Shown here piece after piece: positions 1-8,487 of a stretch of 33,800 nucleotides of DNA. The notes below the pieces were generated by a model, which was given only the letters and a program-made list of their open reading frames with translations, was not told where the DNA came from and did no database searches. The stretch covers positions 1 to 33,800 of the forward strand of contig JAUIML010000009.1 in assembly GCA_030432715.1 (NCBI GenBank). The letters are read 5' to 3'. Origin of the DNA: Acidimicrobiia bacterium. GTDB lineage: Bacteria > Actinomycetota > Acidimicrobiia > Acidimicrobiales > Aldehydirespiratoraceae. Within the stretch, counting starts at the first letter, position 1; each line of letters opens with the position of its first letter. Position numbers and translations under genes: made by a program.

Positions 1-376
1 CGAGCGATTCCCTGATGCGGTAGGGGGTGACCTCGAGGATCTTGGCGTTGCGATGGGTCGAGTCGGTCAGGAACCCGGCCTGACTCCCGGTGAAGCTGTC
101 GCTCTCGATGCCCTTGTCGTGCAGGGCCATCGAGACGAGGGCGCACGCCTTGCGTTCGCCGCCGGTGATGAGCATGTCCATCTCGCGACCGGGCTTCGTC
201 ACCGAGACCTGGTCGGCGAGACGCAGCAGCTCATCGGTCTCCTTGCCCATCGCCGAGACGACGAGTACCACCTGATCGCCGCGCCTTCGGCAACGGGCCA
301 CATGGTCGGCGACCTCTCGGATCCGGTCGGGATCACCCACGGAGGTACCGCCGAACTTCTGCACATACAGGGCCAC
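1..376 (-). CDS. lysC: Aspartate kinase, N-terminal part (runs off the window start)
   Basis: Reverse strand from GTG at 376 reads MALYVQKFGGTSVGDPDRIREVADHVARCRRRGDQVVLVVSAMGKETDELL..., the aspartokinase N-terminal signature. Confidence 0.93.
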   Translation of the reverse strand, partial: MALYVQKFGGTSVGDPDRIREVADHVARCRRRGDQVVLVVSAMGKETDELLRLADQVSVTKPGREMDMLITGGERKACALVSMALHDKGIESDSFTGSQAGFLTDSTHRNAKILEVTPYRIRESL

Positions 377-405
377 GGGAAAAGGCTACCGGCCCCGTGG
401 GGCAC

Positions 406-918
406 TCAAGCCGGATGGAAGAGCTCGACGCTCCACCATCCGTCGGCCCGCGGTCCGGTGGCGAACGGCGCCGCCGGGTCGGGCACCGGCACCGACGGCG
501 GAAGATCGCAGAGCAGCACCCGATGTCGGAGATCGACGAACAGACCCACGTGGGCATCGGTCGGGTCGAGGCGCAGGGCCCGAGCCCGCTCGATCAGGTC
601 GTGGGGCGCACCCGAGGCGGCCACACCCGGCGGCCAGTCACCCAGGCGACGCCACGCCGGCTTGTCGTGGCGGTTGCGGAGCCCCGCGTCGCGGAGCCGT
701 CGGACGAGGTCGCGGCTGTCGACGAGCTCGGCGCCATGGTCGATGGCCCGCTCCCGGTCGACCTCGTCGATGTCGTAGTGGTCACCCTGGAACCCCAGCC
801 GACGCTTGCCGATGCCCCGCGCGAACTCGTGCAACTCGTCGTAGGAACGGTCGCTCACCAGGTGAGCCCACCGCAGACCCCGCCATTCCCATCGCGCATC
901 GTCCACCAGCACGGCCAC
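406..918 (-). CDS. DUF4031-type protein
   Basis: 170-aa ORF MAVLVDDARWEWRGLRWAHLVSDRSYDELHEFARGIGKRRLGFQGDHYDID, typical of this small family. Confidence 0.8.
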   Translation of the reverse strand: MAVLVDDARWEWRGLRWAHLVSDRSYDELHEFARGIGKRRLGFQGDHYDIDEVDRERAIDHGAELVDSRDLVRRLRDAGLRNRHDKPAWRRLGDWPPGVAASGAPHDLIERARALRLDPTDAHVGLFVDLRHRVLLCDLPPSVPVPDPAAPFATGPRADGWWSVELFHPA

Positions 919-982
919 GACGTCGACGCTATCCGCGCCGTCGCGGTCGGTACGGCGTGGCGCGGCGTGACAGACTCACGCA

Positions 983-1375
983 GTGAGTTCGACCGACGCG
1001 AGCGAGATCCTGCTGCGAGTGCCGGCTCGGGCTCCCTACGCCCGCATCGTGAGGGTCGGCGCGGCGGCGCTCGCCCTCCGCCAGGGCATGGGCTTCGGCG
1101 AGATCGACGATCTCCGACTGGCGATCGACGAGGCGATGATCGTGCTGCTCGACGGTCTCGACGACGAGCACGACGCCGACATCGACGTCGTCTTCCGCCT
1201 CACGGACGGTCAGTTCGAGCTCGAGGCGACCCGCGGCGAGGGCTGGGCGGTGGGAGAGGCGGCCGTCCATCGCTTCGACACGATCGCGAGCGGCCTGGTC
1301 GACGACTACGACATCGACCCCGACCACGGCTGGGTTCGCTTGCGCAAGTCACCGGCCGACGTCGACCACGCCTGA
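983..1375 (+). CDS. Anti-sigma-factor/serine kinase-like ATPase-fold protein (RsbW/HATPase_c_2-like)
   Basis: 130-aa ORF from GTG; 'DDLRLAIDEAMIVLLDG' resembles the N-box of RsbW-like ATPases. Confidence 0.6.
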   Translation: MSSTDASEILLRVPARAPYARIVRVGAAALALRQGMGFGEIDDLRLAIDEAMIVLLDGLDDEHDADIDVVFRLTDGQFELEATRGEGWAVGEAAVHRFDTIASGLVDDYDIDPDHGWVRLRKSPADVDHA

Positions 1376-1378
1376 GGC

Positions 1379-1819
1379 TCAGCGACCGCTCGACCCGAAA
1401 CCGGTGTCGCCTCGCTCCGTCTCGTCGAGCACATCGACTTCCAGGAAACGGACCGGCGCCACCGCCTGCACGACGAGCTGGGCGATGCGCTCCCCGCGAA
1501 CGATCTCGAACGGCGCGACCGGATCGAGGTTGATCAGGCAGACCTTGAGTTCCCCGCGGTAGCCGCTGTCGACCAGGCCCGGGGTGTTGAGCACCGTCAC
1601 ACCGTGTGTGAACGCCAGCCCACTCCGGGGTTGCACGAACCCGGCGTAGCCGGGAGGCAGGGCGATGGCGATCCCCGTCGGCACCAGGGCGCGACCACCA
1701 GCCGGTGGAAGCGTCAGGCTCTCACGGGCAACGAGGTCGACACCGGCGTCGCCGTCCTTGGCGTAGGCGGGAAGCGGCAGGTCGGGGTCGAGGCGGAGGA
1801 CGGGCAGATCGATCACCAT
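1379..1819 (-). CDS. dut: Deoxyuridine 5'-triphosphate nucleotidohydrolase
   Basis: Trimeric dUTPase motifs: [48 protein letters not shown]. Confidence 0.97.
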   Translation of the reverse strand: MVIDLPVLRLDPDLPLPAYAKDGDAGVDLVARESLTLPPAGGRALVPTGIAIALPPGYAGFVQPRSGLAFTHGVTVLNTPGLVDSGYRGELKVCLINLDPVAPFEIVRGERIAQLVVQAVAPVRFLEVDVLDETERGDTGFGSSGR

Positions 1820-1851
1820 CCGACCCTACCCAGCCCGTCTACCCTGGCCCG

Positions 1852-2400
1852 ATGCTCGCCTGGATGGACCTCGAGATGACGGGGCTCGACCCCGCTCGCC
1901 ACACGATCGTCGAGATCGCCACCCTGCTGACCGACGACGAGCTCGAGATCGTCGCCGAGGGCCCCGACCTCATCGTGCACGCCACTCCCGCCCAGCTGGC
2001 GGAGATGGACGACTTCGTGACGAAGATGCACACCCGCAGCGGGCTGCTCGACGAGATCACCGCGTCGACCGTCAGCCTCGAGGAGGCCGCCGCCCAGACC
2101 CTGGCCTTCCTGCGCGACCACATCCCGGCGGAACGGAAGGTTCCCCTCTGCGGCAACTCGATCGGCACCGACCGCCGCTTCCTGGCCACACAGATGCCCG
2201 AGATCGAGGAGTTCCTCCACTATCGGAGCATCGACGTGTCGACCCTGAAAGAGCTCGCCCGCCGCTGGCATCCCGAGGCCTTCGCCGCGGCGCCGAAGAA
2301 GGCGGCCGGCCATCGCGCCCTCGACGACATCCGCGAGAGCCTCGATGAACTCCGTCACTATCGCTCGTCGCTTTTCGTCAGTCCGCCTTCACCCCAATAG
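1852..2400 (+). CDS. orn: Oligoribonuclease
   Basis: MLAWMDLEMTGLDPARHTIVEIATLLTD... HRALDDIRESLDELRHYR; DEDDh exonuclease motifs. Confidence 0.96.
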   Translation: MLAWMDLEMTGLDPARHTIVEIATLLTDDELEIVAEGPDLIVHATPAQLAEMDDFVTKMHTRSGLLDEITASTVSLEEAAAQTLAFLRDHIPAERKVPLCGNSIGTDRRFLATQMPEIEEFLHYRSIDVSTLKELARRWHPEAFAAAPKKAAGHRALDDIRESLDELRHYRSSLFVSPPSPQ

Positions 2401-2409
2401 GGTGCCCGG

Positions 2410-3489
2410 GTGTCCGAACCCGTCTACTCGAAGCAGGAACAGGAGCCGGCCTCCGACGAGGTGACCGAGGTGGCGCCGGGCGTCCTGCGCATGCAGCTCC
2501 CCATCTCGATGCCGGGGCTCGGCCATGTCAACACCTACGCCCTCGAGGACGAGCGGGGGTTCGCCCTGGTCGACCCCGGGCTCCCCGGTCCCGAGTCGTG
2601 GATGGCGCTCATGGCGCGACTGGAGACGGCCGGCATCCCGCTCGAGCGGGTGCACACGACGATCGTCACCCACTCGCATCCCGACCACTTCGGGGGCGCC
2701 GACCAGCTCAACGAAGAAGCGGGCGCCGAAGTGCTGACCCACGAGTCGTTCCGCTCACTCGTGGCCCAGGCCAACGACGACATCGACATGGACCTCCTCG
2801 ACGCCGACGAGGACGAGCTCGTGGAGCTCTGGAAAAAGCGCTTCGCCGATTTCGAACCCACACCCTGGGGCACCACCCGTGAGCCTCCGCCCGATGAGGC
2901 GATCCGACGATGGATCGTCATGGGCGACGGCGGCAACCGACGATTCCGCGGTCCCGAGCCGACGATCCGGGTGGCCGACGACGAGGTGATCCGACTGGCC
3001 CGTCGCGACTGGTTCGCCGTCCACACCCCCGGCCACACCACCGACCATCTCTGCCTCTACGACCCCGAGGAGGGTGTGCTGCTCGCCGGCGACCACGTCC
3101 TGCCCACGATCACACCGCACATCGCCGGCTCCACCGAGGTCGACGATCCGCTGGCGACCTTCTTCGCCTCGCTCGACAAGGTGGCGGCACTCGAGGGACT
3201 CACGTGCGCCCTCCCCGCCCACGGACACCCGTTCGAGGACCTCGCCGGCCGGTGCTCGCACATCCGCGAGCATCACGACGACCGCCTGCAACTGCTCCGC
3301 GACGCCGCGGCATCCCATGTCGACGCCCCGGTGCAGGCGTGGATGAAGGTGCTCTTCAAGGAACGCTCGTGGGGCGAGATGGCCGCCAGCGAGACCTACG
3401 CCCACCTCGAACATCTCCGCGTGACCGGCGAGGCGTCGGCCCGTCGGGACGACGACGGCCTGCTCCGCTTCAGCCTCGGCCACTCATAG
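2410..3489 (+). CDS. MBL-fold metallo-hydrolase
   Basis: THSHPDHFGGADQL motif, HTPGHTTDHLCLY, LLAGDHVLP. Confidence 0.92.
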   Translation: MSEPVYSKQEQEPASDEVTEVAPGVLRMQLPISMPGLGHVNTYALEDERGFALVDPGLPGPESWMALMARLETAGIPLERVHTTIVTHSHPDHFGGADQLNEEAGAEVLTHESFRSLVAQANDDIDMDLLDADEDELVELWKKRFADFEPTPWGTTREPPPDEAIRRWIVMGDGGNRRFRGPEPTIRVADDEVIRLARRDWFAVHTPGHTTDHLCLYDPEEGVLLAGDHVLPTITPHIAGSTEVDDPLATFFASLDKVAALEGLTCALPAHGHPFEDLAGRCSHIREHHDDRLQLLRDAAASHVDAPVQAWMKVLFKERSWGEMAASETYAHLEHLRVTGEASARRDDDGLLRFSLGHS

Positions 3490-4230
3490 GGGCCGGACCC
3501 GGGCGACGCTGCCCGCCACGCCGTCCGTCGTGAGCCAGGTGTCGATCCCGCCATCGGCCCGTCGCCACTTCAACCGGACGTCGGTGTCGGGCTCCACCCC
3601 CGGACCGTGCTCGAGTTCGGCCCGCACCGGGAACTTCCGCCGGCCCGACCGCTCGAGCGCTTCCTCGACCGCCATCCACTGGGCCGCGTTGTTGACGTGC
3701 CCGAGCACGTCGAGATCACCGAATCGCACCGGCCATTCCTCGTCGACCACATCGTCGGGCCAGGCCGACGGCAGTGTCGTGCGGGCCGAGATCTGGCGAT
3801 CGCCGGCCGTCTCACCCCAGATGTCGAAGAAGTCGGGCGGAAGCTTCGCCGGTCGTCCGGTTTCGCCGTCGACATAGACCCACACGGTGCAGCCCTCGAC
3901 GTGGGCGCCTCGATCACCACGGAGTTCGGTCCGTCGCTCGGCCCACCGACCTCCGTAGCCGCTGCACCAGGTCGCGATGTCGAGCCACTCCTCGAAGCGC
4001 GGCGGCTGACGGATCTCGAGCATCGTGCGGCGCACGACCCAGTTCATCGGGTTGGACAGCTTCGAGTCGGCGGAATCGTCGCGAGCGACATCCTGGAGGT
4101 GGCGCACCAGCGCATCCAGACGGCAGCGACTCGTGGGGTCGACATCGGCCAGACGGACGCGTCGACCCGAACGGAACACCCGGCCCGAGGTCGGCTGCGG
4201 CGTGATCTCTGCAGCACCCGGTTCGGCCAT
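3484..4230 (-). CDS. Acyl-ACP thioesterase family protein (hotdog fold)
   Basis: MAEPGAAEITPQPTSGRVFRSGRRVRLADVDPTSRCRLDALVRHLQDVARDDS...; ATG at 4230 preferred over the longer ORF start at 4377, which overlaps the whiB7 leader. Confidence 0.8.
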   Translation of the reverse strand: MAEPGAAEITPQPTSGRVFRSGRRVRLADVDPTSRCRLDALVRHLQDVARDDSADSKLSNPMNWVVRRTMLEIRQPPRFEEWLDIATWCSGYGGRWAERRTELRGDRGAHVEGCTVWVYVDGETGRPAKLPPDFFDIWGETAGDRQISARTTLPSAWPDDVVDEEWPVRFGDLDVLGHVNNAAQWMAVEEALERSGRRKFPVRAELEHGPGVEPDTDVRLKWRRADGGIDTWLTTDGVAGSVARVRPL

Positions 4231-4276
4231 GATCGGCACCGTAGCGGCCCGCCCCAGCGGCGAACCCGAGCAGTTC

Positions 4277-4318
4277 GAAATTAATTCGGTTGACGGATCC
4301 GTGATCGTTCGCGACGGT
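4277..4318 (+). promoter_or_regulatory. Candidate WhiB7-type promoter: AT-rich AAATTAATT, 3 nt, -35 TTGACG (4290-4295), weak -10 GACGGT (4313-4318)
   Basis: AT-rich block in a GC-rich region, 3 nt upstream of a TTGACG box, 17-nt spacer to an nAnnnT -10-like hexamer. Confidence 0.5.
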
Positions 4319-4357
4319 GTCACCTGCCGGAGGGACCGGTCGCGACCAGGAGTCGAC

Positions 4358-4513
4358 ATGAACTCGATCATGTGCAACGAGCATCAGAACGGCCTCAACG
4401 CCGCCGCTCGTGCGCGCGTGGACGTGCATGCAGCCCTGGCCATTTCGACCTCGTGGACGTTTGCCACGAAGCCGTATGGCGACCAGCGGCCCTCCGGAGC
4501 CTCTCCCGGGTGA
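4358..4513 (+). CDS. Upstream ORF / leader peptide (51 aa) of the whiB7 attenuator
   Basis: AGGAG SD (4348-4352), 5 nt, ATG: MNSIMCNEHQNGLNAAARARVDVHAALAISTSWTFATKPYGDQRPSGASPG*; followed directly by hairpins and an intrinsic terminator upstream of whiB7. Confidence 0.6.
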   Translation: MNSIMCNEHQNGLNAAARARVDVHAALAISTSWTFATKPYGDQRPSGASPG

Positions 4514-4540
4514 CACCAACGTCACCCGAAGACGGGAGAG
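4501..4540 (+). promoter_or_regulatory. Leader hairpin at the uORF stop: outer CTCTCCC/GGGAGAG and inner GGGTGAC/GTCACCC stems
   Basis: Perfect 7-bp outer stem 4501-4507/4534-4540 and perfect 7-bp inner stem 4508-4514/4521-4527, with a 6-nt bulge. Confidence 0.65.
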
Positions 4541-4550
4541 AAGCACTGAG

Positions 4551-4583
4551 GCCGCCGGTACACCCGGCGGCTTTTCTGCTTTT
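4551..4583 (+). terminator. Intrinsic terminator (attenuator) in the whiB7 leader
   Basis: GCCGCCGG-TACAC-CCGGCGGC perfect 8-bp stem followed by TTTTCTGCTTTT. Confidence 0.85.
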
Positions 4584-4678
4584 CGGCCCCGCACCCGCCA
4601 CGACACACCAGATCCACACCGAACACCGACACACCGACACACCGCAAGAAACAACCCACCAGGGAAGGAGACGAGGTC

Positions 4679-5050
4679 ATGGGACTCCTCGTCGACAAAC
4701 AACTCAGCAACGACCAGCCGGCCGACGGGGACCAGGCGTGGGAGGACCGGGCGGCCTGCCGCTCGGTCGCCAACGCCGCCGAGCTCTTCTTCAGCGAGGA
4801 CATCGGCGAGATCGCGTCGGCCAAGCGCGTCTGCGCCGAGTGCCCGGTGCTCGCGCCGTGCCTCGAGGGAGCGCTCCAACGGCGGGAGCCCTGGGGCGTC
4901 TGGGGCGGACAGCTGTTCATGAACGGCAAGATGCTCACGGTCAAACGGCGCCGTGGCCGGCCGCCCAAGGTGGCCCGCCCCGAGGACCAGATGCCGGTCA
5001 TCCCGGTGCCGGCCCACCTCGTGGACCAGGCCCAACGGCTGACGGCCTGA
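4679..5050 (+). CDS. whiB7: WhiB-family transcriptional regulator, WhiB7/WblC-like
   Basis: Four-Cys arrangement (C..CAEC..C), REPWGVWGG motif, C-terminal AT-hook RRRGRPPK; GGAAGGAG SD upstream. Confidence 0.85.
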   Translation: MGLLVDKQLSNDQPADGDQAWEDRAACRSVANAAELFFSEDIGEIASAKRVCAECPVLAPCLEGALQRREPWGVWGGQLFMNGKMLTVKRRRGRPPKVARPEDQMPVIPVPAHLVDQAQRLTA

Positions 5051-5059
5051 CCCCCTCCC

Positions 5060-5118
5060 TTCGGTGACCTCCCCGGGTCCGGGCAACGGAGTACGCGAGC
5101 CCCGGCCCTGTCACCGAA
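5060..5118 (+). other. Structured intergenic element (possible RNA) after whiB7
   Basis: TTCGGTGAC (5060-5068) pairs with GTCACCGAA (5110-5118); inner GGGTCCGGG/CCCCGGCCC pairs at 8 of 9 positions; loop CAACGGAGTACGCGAG. Confidence 0.45.
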
Positions 5119-5125
5119 CGCCACG

Positions 5126-5166
5126 CCCGAGGCGTGACAGGTGTCAGACACCTGTCACGCCTCGGG
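5126..5166. repeat. 20-bp perfect inverted repeat with a 1-nt centre
   Basis: CCCGAGGCGTGACAGGTGTC-A-GACACCTGTCACGCCTCGGG. Confidence 0.97.
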
Positions 5167-5273
5167 AACGCGTGGTGGCCGGGCGACGTTGGGAAGACTG
5201 ACGGCGGCGGGCGGGTTTCCCCGCCGACCGCTGCCGACCTGCAGGGTGCAGGTACCGTTTCCCCGGAGTCTCC

Positions 5274-5768
5274 ATGTCGTCCCGCCTCGCCACCGCCCTT
5301 CTCGCCGTGACCCTGCTGGCCACCGCATGCGGCGACGACGGCGACACGACCACCGCCACTGCCGACTCGGTGCGCGGCCTCGACTACGCCACCTTCGACG
5401 GTGGCTCGGCCAGCTTCGACGACCGCATCGGTACCCCCATGGTCGTCAACTTCTTCGCCGAATGGTGCGTGAACTGCATCACGGAGATGCCCGAGTTCGA
5501 GGCCGTCTCGCAGGATCTCGCCGGTCGGGTCGACTTCATCGGGATCTCGATCGATCGCGGACCGGCCGAGGCCCTCGCCCTCGTCGAAGCCACCGGTGTC
5601 ACCTACGACGTCGGTTGGGATCCGAGTGAGGACCTCTACGCCCACTTCGCGGGCCTCTCGATGCCGACCACCGCCTTCGTCGACGAGACCGGACGCATCA
5701 CGCGCGTGTGGTCGGGGGTGCTCGACGCAGAGTCGCTCCGGGAGAAGATCGACGAGGAGATCCTCTGA
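5274..5768 (+). CDS. TlpA-like redoxin lipoprotein
   Basis: Lipobox LLATACGDD; thioredoxin-like VVNFFAEWCVNCITEMPEF and MPTTAFVDETGRI. Confidence 0.9.
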   Translation: MSSRLATALLAVTLLATACGDDGDTTTATADSVRGLDYATFDGGSASFDDRIGTPMVVNFFAEWCVNCITEMPEFEAVSQDLAGRVDFIGISIDRGPAEALALVEATGVTYDVGWDPSEDLYAHFAGLSMPTTAFVDETGRITRVWSGVLDAESLREKIDEEIL

Positions 5769-6886
5769 TGGGTGAGTTCGCCTGGCCGTTCGGCCTCGGG
5801 ATCTTCGCGGCGTTCAACCCGTGCGGGTTCGCCATGCTCCCGGCCTACCTCTCGTACTTTCTCGGGATCGAGAGCAAGGAGTCCGATCCCCGTCGGCTCA
5901 CCACGGTCGCCCGGGGCCTGGTGGTCGGACTGGTGATGACGATGGGGTTCATCGCCGTGTTCGGCACCTTCGGCATCCTCTTCGCGACGGTGATCAATCA
6001 GGGCGACGTGCTCGAGTTCGTGCCCTACGTCATCATCGCGATCGGCGTTCTGCTCATCCCGTTGGGCATCTCGATGCTCCTCGGCCGCGAACTCGTCCTG
6101 CGTCTTCCGAAGATGAACAAGGGCACCGGCAGTCGCGACCTGGGCTCCGTCTTCATGTTCGGGGTCAGCTACGCCGTGGTCTCGCTCTCGTGCACCGTGG
6201 GCATCTTCATCTCCGGGGTCAGCAACTCCTTCTCGGCCGACGGCATCGCCCGCGGTACGGGCAACTTCCTCGCCTACGGCATCGGCATGGGCGTGGTCGT
6301 GACGTTCCTCACCATGAGTCTCGCCCTGGCGAAGAGCAACGTGGCCACGAGCATGCGCCGCCTGCTCCCCTACATCACCCGCCTGTCGGGGGTGCTGCTG
6401 GTGATCGCGGGCATCTACATGATCGACTACGGCATCTGGGACTACCGGGTCGTCGTCAGCAACGACTTCGATGCCGGCAACCTCCTGGTCGACCCGTTCC
6501 TCGAGTTCCAGGAGGCGACGACCGCCTGGATCCAGGAGACCACCACCGAGCGGATCGGGCTCCTCTCACTGTTCGGGATCATCGGCGCACTCGTCGTGGG
6601 GTGGCGGGACGACCTCGACGATGCCATCGCCCGGGCCTCGGTCACGATCGCCTACCTCGCGTCCTACGTGTTCGTCGAGATCTACAACGAGGGCGAATTC
6701 GTCGTCCTCCCGGTCCTGCGCTTCGTGGCCGGGTGGCCCGACCGGATCGCCAACTGGTTCACCGATCCGCTCCGCGGCGGCGTGCCGCTCGAGATCGTCT
6801 TCCTGGGATTGGTCGCCTGGATCGTGTGGCGCCGCGTGGATCGGTATCGTCCGCAGCATGCTGCGCGACTTGCTCGCACGTCCTGA
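5768..6886 (+). CDS. ccdA: Cytochrome c biogenesis protein CcdA/DsbD family, with a C-terminal membrane extension
   Basis: ATG overlaps the redoxin stop (TGATG); FNPCGFAMLPAYLSYFLG and VSLSCTVGIFISG Cys motifs. Confidence 0.9.
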   Translation: MGEFAWPFGLGIFAAFNPCGFAMLPAYLSYFLGIESKESDPRRLTTVARGLVVGLVMTMGFIAVFGTFGILFATVINQGDVLEFVPYVIIAIGVLLIPLGISMLLGRELVLRLPKMNKGTGSRDLGSVFMFGVSYAVVSLSCTVGIFISGVSNSFSADGIARGTGNFLAYGIGMGVVVTFLTMSLALAKSNVATSMRRLLPYITRLSGVLLVIAGIYMIDYGIWDYRVVVSNDFDAGNLLVDPFLEFQEATTAWIQETTTERIGLLSLFGIIGALVVGWRDDLDDAIARASVTIAYLASYVFVEIYNEGEFVVLPVLRFVAGWPDRIANWFTDPLRGGVPLEIVFLGLVAWIVWRRVDRYRPQHAARLARTS

Positions 6887-7472
6887 GGTCACCGAGGTCT
6901 GCGAGCTCCGCAGTACCTTCGGCGTCATGGCGTTCCACGGGGGCAACCTCGAGCGCTGTACCGACGTGATCGCCACCGAGGTCGCGGCCCGTACCGACGC
7001 ATCGCTCTACACGGTCGTGCAGGCCCCTCCACTGCGTCAACACATCCCCTCGACCGCGTTCGATCCCGATCACTCGGAGGCCCTCGCCGGATTCGTCGGC
7101 CATGTCGACATCGTGATCGCCATCCACGGCTACGGGCGTCAGGATCGCTTCTGGGACCTGCTGCTCGGCGGCCGCAATCGGGCGTTGGCCACCCATGTGG
7201 GCGACCATCTCCGCGGCGGCATCGACGAGCGATTCGGCATCGTCGACCGGCTCGACGACATCCCGAAGGGGCTCCGCGGCCAACATCCGGCCAACCCCGT
7301 CAACCTGCCGTCACAGGCCGGCGTGCAGATCGAGCTCCCGCCCACCAGCCGCTGGAACCGCGACGAGGCGGAGTGGTCGGATTGGCTCGGCACCGGGCGA
7401 GCCCCGCAGGTGGAACAACTGATCGACGTGCTCAGCGCGGCCGTCGATTCGTGGTCACCGGCCGCGCCCTGA
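6858..7472 (+). CDS. Poly-gamma-glutamate hydrolase family protein
   Basis: VMAFHGGNLERCTDVIATEVAA, IAIHGYG, NPVNLPSQAGVQIELPP; start lies inside the ccdA 3' end. Confidence 0.65.
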   Translation: MLRDLLARPEVTEVCELRSTFGVMAFHGGNLERCTDVIATEVAARTDASLYTVVQAPPLRQHIPSTAFDPDHSEALAGFVGHVDIVIAIHGYGRQDRFWDLLLGGRNRALATHVGDHLRGGIDERFGIVDRLDDIPKGLRGQHPANPVNLPSQAGVQIELPPTSRWNRDEAEWSDWLGTGRAPQVEQLIDVLSAAVDSWSPAAP

Positions 7473-8105
7473 TCAGGGCGCCAGCCGCTCCACGACCCAG
7501 TCGTCGCCCGCACGGCGGTAGCGGAGCCGGTCGTGGAGCCGGTTGGGACGGCCCTGCCAGAACTCCACCGATCGCGGCCGCACGAGATAGCCACCCCAGT
7601 GAGGCGGGCGAGGCACCCCGTCGGGGAAGCGCCGGTCGAACTCGGCCCACCGGGCATCGAGCTCGGCCCGCGACGCGATCACCTCGGACTGTGCGCTGGC
7701 CCACGCCCCGATCTGGGCGCCACGGGGCCGATCGGCGAAGTAGCCGTCGGATTCCGCGTCGGAGAGCTGCTCGACATCGCCCACGACCCGGATCTGGCGA
7801 GCGACCTCTCGCCAGACGAAGGTGAGCGCCGCCCTCGGGTTCTCGGCCAGCTCCAGGCCCTTGGCCGAATGCCGGTTGGTGAAGACGACGAATCCGCGAT
7901 CGTCGGCCCCCTTGACCAGCACGACCCGCGAGGCCGGCCAGCCGTCGGCACCGGCGGTGGAGAGGGTCGCGAAGTTGGCGTCGAAGGGTTCGGTCTCGAC
8001 CCAAGCTGCGAACCACTCGGTGAACTGCTCGAGCGGAGTGGGCGCGAGATCGGACTCGTCGAGCCCCTCCGACTCGTAGTGTTCGCGCATCGCCGCGAGG
8101 TCCAT
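7473..8105 (-). CDS. pdxH: Pyridoxamine 5'-phosphate oxidase
   Basis: RVVLVKGADDRGFVVFTN, SAKGLELAENPRAAL, WGGYLVRPRSVEFWQGRPNRLHDRLRYRR. Confidence 0.96.
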   Translation of the reverse strand: MDLAAMREHYESEGLDESDLAPTPLEQFTEWFAAWVETEPFDANFATLSTAGADGWPASRVVLVKGADDRGFVVFTNRHSAKGLELAENPRAALTFVWREVARQIRVVGDVEQLSDAESDGYFADRPRGAQIGAWASAQSEVIASRAELDARWAEFDRRFPDGVPRPPHWGGYLVRPRSVEFWQGRPNRLHDRLRYRRAGDDWVVERLAP

Positions 8106-8127
8106 CAGACCAGCCTACGGTGCTCCT

Positions 8128-8487
8128 GTGGAGCGTCGAGCCTTGATCGTCGTCGCCGTCGGGGGTGTCGCGGGGGCACTGCTGCGGTGGGTGATCGGTG
8201 AAATCATCACCGACACGGCCATGGCGCTGCTGGTGGTCAACACCGTGGGAACCGGCCTGCTGGGCGCGGTGACCCGGGGGGCATTGCGAGGTTCGTCGGT
8301 CCGGCGATTGCTGGTCGGGGTCGGGTTCTGTGGTGGCCTCACGACCTTCTCGACGTTCGCGGTGGAGGTCGCCGTCCGCCTCGACGCCGGGCGACCGGTC
8401 GACGGTCTCGGCCTGATGCTGCTCTCACTCCTCCTGGGGGTGTTCGCCTTCGGGGCGGGCACCGCCACCGGGCGGCCTGTCCGATGA
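8128..8487 (+). CDS. crcB: Fluoride channel CrcB/Fluc, first copy
   Basis: VGGVAGALLRWVIG, GFCGGLTTFSTFAVEV. Confidence 0.92.
   Translation: MERRALIVVAVGGVAGALLRWVIGEIITDTAMALLVVNTVGTGLLGAVTRGALRGSSVRRLLVGVGFCGGLTTFSTFAVEVAVRLDAGRPVDGLGLMLLSLLLGVFAFGAGTATGRPVR

Noticed and set aside
4231-4377. Extended N-terminus of the acyl-ACP thioesterase (start at 4377)
   Set aside because: The extra residues are low-similarity sequence lying over the whiB7 promoter and uORF; ATG 4230 fits the conserved N-terminus better.
8106-8127. Fluoride riboswitch ahead of the crcB pair
   Set aside because: Only 22 bp separate pdxH and crcB and no such motif is visible.
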